Shown piece after piece: positions 18,841 through 23,705 of a stretch of DNA of 23,705 nt. The stretch spans positions 1-23,705 of the forward strand of contig FWCC01000342.1 in the NCBI GenBank assembly GCA_900169235.1, written 5' to 3'. Each line of letters opens with the position of its first letter. Positions within the stretch are counted from its first letter, which is position 1. A model generated the notes under the pieces. The model saw only the letters and a list, made by a program, of their open reading frames with translations, was not told the origin of the DNA and searched no databases. This stretch comes from Zarea fungicola (lineage: Eukaryota > Ascomycota > Sordariomycetes > Hypocreales > Cordycipitaceae). The translations under genes and the position numbers were made by a program.

Positions 18841-21665
18841 CGCAGCTGCTGCAGCGGATGCCTCCTGTCATGGCCATGCCTCACGCAAGCACTTTTGATA
18901 GTCAAATGATAGCGGACTCGAGCCTTCTGCAACGACGTGCCAGTACGTCCCATACCTTTGCGTCCCCAATGCAGGACCAAGAGACCGCCAGACTAATGTC
19001 ACTGGCCGCAGACCCGGGATCCTTGCATCAAGCCGCGACAAACAGCAATCCCCGTTTCATGGGGTTCCCGTCGGTACAACATCCTATCAACAACTATTCG
19101 ATGCTGGATACTTCCAGTATGGGTGGCATCATGCCTGATGCCATAAGTTACTCTGCGCTCTCTTCCGATTCTATGAACAACTTGGTCTCGGCGCAATTTG
19201 CCAATATCGATATGGGATCCATTTTTTCAAATAGAAGTGCTGGTCCTACCACGGCACTCGTCGGACAGACGACTCAAAGTGGTCTGCAGTTTTCTATGCC
19301 CTCCAATGATGGCATGCAACTTGCCAACGCAGCTCAATATACATCCTTCACAGGTCAGCAGGGCGACCCAGTTTCGGCAGTCGCTCAGCTCAATCAGCTC
19401 GAAAGAGTCACAAACCCCATGCAGGATGTCACATGTAGCGGCACTGCGCCAATTGTCGACCAAAACGTGTCATCAGTATCGCAGCAGGCATGCTCTGCAA
19501 GCTTCATCATATCTTTTGTTCAAGAAAAGTCCTCCTCAACCGGCCCTGCCCAGCCAAGCACATCCTCGGTTGTCACTACTCCAACTGCTTCCGGCTCGGC
19601 TTCGACGGAGCTCCGAGAAAAAACCATTTATTCCAAAAGTGGCTTCGATATGCTGAAGGCTCTCTGGCTGATTGCGTCCAGAAAGAACCCGAAAATTCAT
19701 CTCGGAGCAGTCGACATGTCGTGTGCTTTTGTTGTATGCGATGTCTCCATGAATGACTGTCCAATCGTATACGTCTCTCATAATTTCCAAAATCTGACTG
19801 GCTATAGCAGTCACGACATTGTCGGCAAAAATTGTCGTTTCCTCCAAGCTCCAGACGGCAAAGTTGAAGCCGGAAGCAAGCGCGAGTTCGTTGATAATGC
19901 TGCCGTCTTCAATCTCAAGAAGATGGTGCAAGAAAGACAGGAAGTGCAGCAGAGTCTCATTAATTATCGCAAAGGCGGCAAGCCTTTTCTTAACCTACTC
20001 ACTATGATTCCCATTCCATGGGATACAGAGGACATTCGCTACTTGATTGGCTTCCAGATTGACTTGGTTGAATGTCCTGACGCCATTACAGCGTCCGAGT
20101 TTGGTGGCGTTGCTGTCAACTACAAGCACAGCGATATAGGCCAGTATATATGGAGCACGCCATCGTCAGCATTCTGGGACACCGACAATGGACAGACTAT
20201 GGCGGTCAACGAAGTCTCTACTATACTGCACGATTTCAATACGAAAGGCCTGACTTCGGATTGGCACCGGCGGTCATGGGATAAAATGCTTCTTGAAAAT
20301 TGCGACGACGTCATCCACGTGCTCTCTCTTAAAGGTCTGTTCCTCTACCTCTCTCCAGCTTGTAATCGTGTTCTTGAGTATGACCCTGCAGAATTGACTG
20401 GCAACTCATTGTCAACTGTTTGTCACCCATCAGACATTGTTCCTGTTACGAGAGAACTGAAGGATGCAACAACAGGAGAACAAGTCAACATTGTCTTTAG
20501 AATTCGAAGAAAGCAGAGTGGGTACACTTGGTTCGAAAGCCATGGGTCTATACACATGGACCAGGGTAAAGGCCGCAAGTGCATCATTCTTCTCGGCCGA
20601 AAACGTCCTGTCTTTTCCATCAGTCGACTGGATATCGAATCTCACGGCGGCATAGGTGACAGCGAACTTTGGACCAAACTTTCAACATCGGGGACATTCC
20701 TCTACGTGTCATCAAATGTCCGTTCCCTTCTTGACCTGCAGCCTGAAGCACTCGTTGCTACGGGCATCCAGGAGCTGATGCGCATAGATTCAAGACCTGA
20801 ATTTGGCCGCACGTTGGAGAAGGCACGACGGGGCAAGATTGCTACCTGTAAGCATGAAGTACTTAACCGGCGAGGTCAAGGGCTGCAGGCTGAAACCACA
20901 CTTTACCCTGGAGATGCTTCAGAAGGGCAAAAGCCATCGTTTCTGCTTGCGCAAACAAAGCTGTTGATAGCATCGTCAAGAGCACTCGTACCTGGCTCTA
21001 CAGCTGCCTTCACAGCAAGTAGATCGGTACATGGTCAAGTATCCCAACCAAGCGGTGGCAAACTGGCTCTTGGCAATCAAGACGAAGCACTTGCATCGGA
21101 CGATAACATTTTTGACGAGTTGAAAACCACAAAGTGTTCCAGCTGGCAGTTTGAAATACGACAAATGGAAAAGGTGAACCGAATACTTGCCGAAGAACTT
21201 GGTGGCTTTCTGTCCAGCAAGAAGAAGAGGAAAAGGCGTAAAGGTGTTGGCAATGTGGTCCACAATTGTGCCAACTGCCACACGCACAATACGCCTGAAT
21301 GGCGCAGGGGACCAAGCGGCCAGCGCGATCTCTGCAACAGCTGCGGTCTTCGTTGGGCCAAACAGATGGGTCGATTGTCACCCCGTAATTCGGTACGCAA
21401 TGGCGAATTGCAAAGCAGGAAGTCGGCTTCTCTAATACATGTGTTACCGTTAAATAAAAGTGTACCGGCGAGTGCAAGCGCTTCTGACGTTTACGCTCCT
21501 GCCCCTCCTACCGATGTGGACAAACAACCAGCGGATGCTCCTGCGCCTATAGAGGCAGACGTGATATCTGCTGCAAAGGGTCAGCAAACTCCTTGTCGAA
21601 TGGCTGCCGGTGTGGTAATGGCGTCAATTCAAGAAGAATGGGAAAGCAGTCTGCCTGGAAATTGA
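18753..21665 (+). CDS. wc-1: White Collar-1 blue-light photoreceptor and GATA transcription factor
   Basis: WC-1 senses blue light with a flavin in its LOV domain and, partnered with WC-2 in the nucleus, activates light-responsive and clock genes. The single 970-residue frame begins MEGYYSANPLSPQEQQ, matching the start of the Neurospora protein and fixing the start codon even though the frame is open upstream. A Gln/Ser/Met-rich activation-like region (1-285) precedes the LOV domain (about 318-440), which contains GKNCRFLQ with the photoactive Cys361 and NYRKGGKPFLNLL. A PAS-B region (about 510-615) and PAS-C region (about 635-735) follow, then NIFDELKTTKCSSW and a basic nuclear-localisation stretch KKKRKRRK (823-830). 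The GATA finger (839-864) is Cys-x2-Cys-x18-Cys-x2-Cys with NTPEWRRGPSG. The end (ASIQEEWESS) resembles the conserved family tail. It lacks the long polyglutamine tracts of Neurospora and is about 200 residues shorter. All key residues are present, so it should be functional. Confidence 0.97.
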   Translation: MEGYYSANPLSPQEQQRQQQNNTSHQQPMTQLLQRMPPVMAMPHASTFDSQMIADSSLLQRRASTSHTFASPMQDQETARLMSLAADPGSLHQAATNSNPRFMGFPSVQHPINNYSMLDTSSMGGIMPDAISYSALSSDSMNNLVSAQFANIDMGSIFSNRSAGPTTALVGQTTQSGLQFSMPSNDGMQLANAAQYTSFTGQQGDPVSAVAQLNQLERVTNPMQDVTCSGTAPIVDQNVSSVSQQACSASFIISFVQEKSSSTGPAQPSTSSVVTTPTASGSASTELREKTIYSKSGFDMLKALWLIASRKNPKIHLGAVDMSCAFVVCDVSMNDCPIVYVSHNFQNLTGYSSHDIVGKNCRFLQAPDGKVEAGSKREFVDNAAVFNLKKMVQERQEVQQSLINYRKGGKPFLNLLTMIPIPWDTEDIRYLIGFQIDLVECPDAITASEFGGVAVNYKHSDIGQYIWSTPSSAFWDTDNGQTMAVNEVSTILHDFNTKGLTSDWHRRSWDKMLLENCDDVIHVLSLKGLFLYLSPACNRVLEYDPAELTGNSLSTVCHPSDIVPVTRELKDATTGEQVNIVFRIRRKQSGYTWFESHGSIHMDQGKGRKCIILLGRKRPVFSISRLDIESHGGIGDSELWTKLSTSGTFLYVSSNVRSLLDLQPEALVATGIQELMRIDSRPEFGRTLEKARRGKIATCKHEVLNRRGQGLQAETTLYPGDASEGQKPSFLLAQTKLLIASSRALVPGSTAAFTASRSVHGQVSQPSGGKLALGNQDEALASDDNIFDELKTTKCSSWQFEIRQMEKVNRILAEELGGFLSSKKKRKRRKGVGNVVHNCANCHTHNTPEWRRGPSGQRDLCNSCGLRWAKQMGRLSPRNSVRNGELQSRKSASLIHVLPLNKSVPASASASDVYAPAPPTDVDKQPADAPAPIEADVISAAKGQQTPCRMAAGVVMASIQEEWESSLPGN

Positions 21666-22411
21666 TCATGTCCTTCATCGGCATGTGAATCCTGATATTA
21701 AGGAGCGTCCATCCAACATCATTGGTTGCATCATTCTTGCTACTACTTGTGTTGCACGACTACATGATCTTTCATTCTTATCCTCCATTTTTGGATGGAC
21801 AGACACTTGTTCTGTTCAGTTTATGATATATACACGGTTTTTTTAAGCAGCAGACGCCACTGTTGCACTAATTTCTTTTTTATAAATAAACCACCCCCGT
21901 TTATTCCTAGTGCCTTTCTGCGCTATGATCCGGGGTCTTTGATTCTTACATTATATTGGCTACCCAGGTATGCTACTTTTTTTGTCTTTGAATGCACGAT
22001 TGAGGCTTTGTGCAATAGTTCGCTGCCCTTGCGCGTTGAAACATCTCCAATTGTGGACGGAAAAGATTATCTAGAATATTTTTTTGGGCCAGAGGAAATA
22101 CCTGGGTATGGCGGAAGCGGCATGTAATTTTTTTTATTTCTACCTTGGCAGGGTGTATTAACACGGGAGCCTTGCAGCACACAGAGGGAATGAAGCGATC
22201 TGTTTTATCACTGCATTACACTTCAAGTACAAAAAGTGAACCCGTAATGACTTTGTGAATGATCTGAAGACTAATTACTATTTAAGGTAGTCTAAACGGG
22301 GAAAGAGTCTATGCTTCGTCAAACAAGCTCGCCTCCCTACGAATCACGGCTCATCCCCAGTGTGAGTCGGCTCCTCCATGCTAGGCCCTTGGTATTCCTG
22401 GTTTGTGACTG
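21666..22411. other. 3' flank of wc-1, convergent intergenic region
   Basis: Contains an AATAAA at 21885-21890, about 220 nt after the wc-1 stop, which could serve as polyadenylation signal, with T-rich stretches around it. A plus frame at 21795-22127 ends in a protein-like stretch (SPIVDGKDYLEYFFGPEEI) but has no domain I recognise and starts in the T-rich leader, so it is not called as a gene. Confidence 0.4.
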
Positions 22412-23440
22412 TTAATCCTTCTCTTTATCTCCTACACTCGTCGAAGTTCTGACGCGCTTAGCCAGTGCCGCATTTTCATCATCATATGTCGTCCACTCGG
22501 GGGCCTGAGGGCGCGCACGATCAAGGTTTGGTTCCTTTGTTTCCGGTTTGTTATCGTCTGGGCTTCGGCCTGACTCTCATCGCTGCGCCATGCCTCACAC
22601 CACAGCCACTCCTGTGGCAAGCTGCGGATGGGCAGCTGGAACTACATTTGGTTGGGCAGATCCTGGTCCAGGTTGGCGAGGCTGTTGGGGTCCGCAGACA
22701 GCTGCTAGTACACTGCTGTCGCAGCCTATCGCCCGCCGCAATCTCACGGAAGCAGTGCAAGTCGACAACGGACTGAGCGGAAATGTGGTACGGCCGCCCG
22801 CGGAGGTAGTTGGCCCAGTACCCTTACTTCCAGAACCGTAGCCCTTCCATCTCAGTGCGGGAGTCGCACATGGGCGTGAAGCCATAGGGCGCTCCTTCGC
22901 GGTCGAATTTACCGACATCCATCATATCGGTGCGCACACTTTGGTCGGCATCGACAAAGATAACCGTATCGACAGAGAGAGGAAAGAGGACATCGAGGAG
23001 GAGAATCTTGTAACCCCGAATCTCGCACTGCTTCTGCTTTGCTGGGGCAGCCAGTGCGGCCACTTGTGCGGAACCATTTCGTACTGGAAGCCGTATGCTT
23101 CTGCGAGGTGTGGGATGAATGCCTTCAAGGACGGCAAGAGGAACTGCTCAATGAACCAGAATTTGACCGTATGATTGGTGTGGCTCATGGCGGATACCAT
23201 CATAATGTTGGGCATGCGCTCTTAGAGGTGGCCACTTGCGACGGAGAAGATGTTAATCTCGGGCGTGCTCCAGATCTGAGATCAACTTTTTGCTTCCCAG
23301 CGCGCTGCTGAGGAAGCCCTCCGCCATCTTGAAGCCTCTCGAAACAAGGCTATCCTCTGGGTCTTCGCTTTTATCCAGAACGTCAAGCTTTTCCATGTCT
23401 GGCTTTCGGGTAAGACGAGGGTACAGCGTTGTTTCTGAAG
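22412..23440 (-). pseudogene. UDP-glucose:glycoprotein glucosyltransferase C-terminal (GT24) fragment
   Basis: Family-specific blocks appear in order on minus: TTLYPRLTRKP and FKMAEGFLSSAL (linker), [72 protein letters not shown] (the DxD nucleotide-sugar site), [48 protein letters not shown] and [16 protein letters not shown]. The parent enzyme is the ER-lumen folding sensor that reglucosylates misfolded glycoproteins. The copy is broken by frameshifts near 23262, 23048, 22712 and 22540 and by stops at 23222-23224, 22824-22826, 22705-22707 and 22642-22644. Homology fades upstream of about 23432, so most of the ~1500-residue protein is absent and no HDEL-type ending is seen. An intact copy elsewhere in the genome is expected but cannot be seen here. 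Confidence 0.9.
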
Positions 23441-23705
23441 CCAGATGCGATTCGATACACCAACAGGCCGCTTTACGGCTGTCTACGCTATGTGATAGAG
23501 TGTAGAAGGGTATGTAATCCTCCAGAAATTTAGAATGATTCCAGGTGTTATGAATGGCCGATTGAGTGGTTATTGGCAAACTGTGTATGTAGTCACTCCA
23601 TATACTGACTTTTCATGGGTCCTGTCCTTCTTTGCCTGCAAGCTGATTGCCTGCTGCCCGCCTCAACTTAGAGTTATGGTTACGGGCAAGGGGGTGACAA
23701 AAAAA
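23441..23705. other. Right edge of the window, nothing recognised
   Basis: The frame that carries the UGGT linker continues upstream on minus to 23579, but its first ~45 residues do not resemble the sequence expected there. This marks the probable truncation point of the pseudogene. No other feature is visible. Confidence 0.4.

Noticed and set aside
19536..19931. 131-codon minus-strand frame inside wc-1
   Set aside because: It is antisense to the LOV coding region, whose plus-strand conservation fully explains the sequence.
21795..22127. 110-codon plus frame after wc-1
   Set aside because: The C-terminal 30 residues look protein-like, but the frame has no domain and begins in T-rich 3' flank; kept as a note only.
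22465..22841. Plus-strand frames opposite the UGGT fragment
   Set aside because: They are complements of GT24 pseudogene sequence; the minus strand carries all the family motifs.
1..23705. CRISPR arrays, operons, bacterial-type promoters, tRNA or rRNA genes
   Set aside because: No regularly spaced identical repeats, no tRNA-like A/B-box pairs or cloverleaf, and no rRNA motifs were seen; the gene structure is eukaryotic.

Overview
The window looks like a gene-poor, transposon-bearing stretch of a filamentous ascomycete genome. Sordariomycetes, probably Hypocreales, is my inference from the protein sequences. The evidence is a White Collar-1 photoreceptor/GATA factor with strong similarity to the Neurospora protein, short spliceosomal introns (73 and 82 nt) with fungal donor, branch and acceptor signals, and hAT-type DNA transposons of the fungal kind.

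Layout. At 1-4420 there is a possible C-terminal tail of a gene off the left edge, a small hypothetical gene (552-896, minus), a multi-pass membrane protein frame broken by one stop codon (2571-3194, minus), and an intact two-exon Myb/SANT-like gene (3525-4416, minus). From about 4420 to 10040 I see no recognisable gene. From 10041 to about 15357 there are two hAT elements. hAT-1 is 2.85 kb on plus, has perfect 13-bp terminal inverted repeats, rich subterminal repeats, and a nearly intact transposase with one frameshift at an A7 run. Its right end abuts hAT-2 (minus), whose transposase frame is continuous but carries five stop codons and is cut off exactly at the hAT-1 terminus. At 16407-17175 (minus) lies the C-terminal half of a chromate-transporter (CHR) family gene with its intron preserved and its N-terminal half missing.

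The one clearly intact, conserved gene is wc-1 (18753-21665, plus): 970 residues, one exon, with LOV, two PAS regions, a basic nuclear-localisation stretch and a GATA zinc finger. An out-of-frame upstream ORF overlaps its start. Downstream, converging on it, is a heavily frameshifted fragment of the catalytic domain of UDP-glucose:glycoprotein glucosyltransferase (22412 to about 23440, minus).

The genes do not form a pathway or operon. The picture is one intact light-signalling regulator and one intact small DNA-binding protein among decayed gene copies and transposon remains. Several stop codons could have arisen by C-to-T (or G-to-A) transition from Gln or Trp codons, which fits, but does not prove, past repeat-induced point mutation. 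I did not find convincing evidence of a new multi-gene system.
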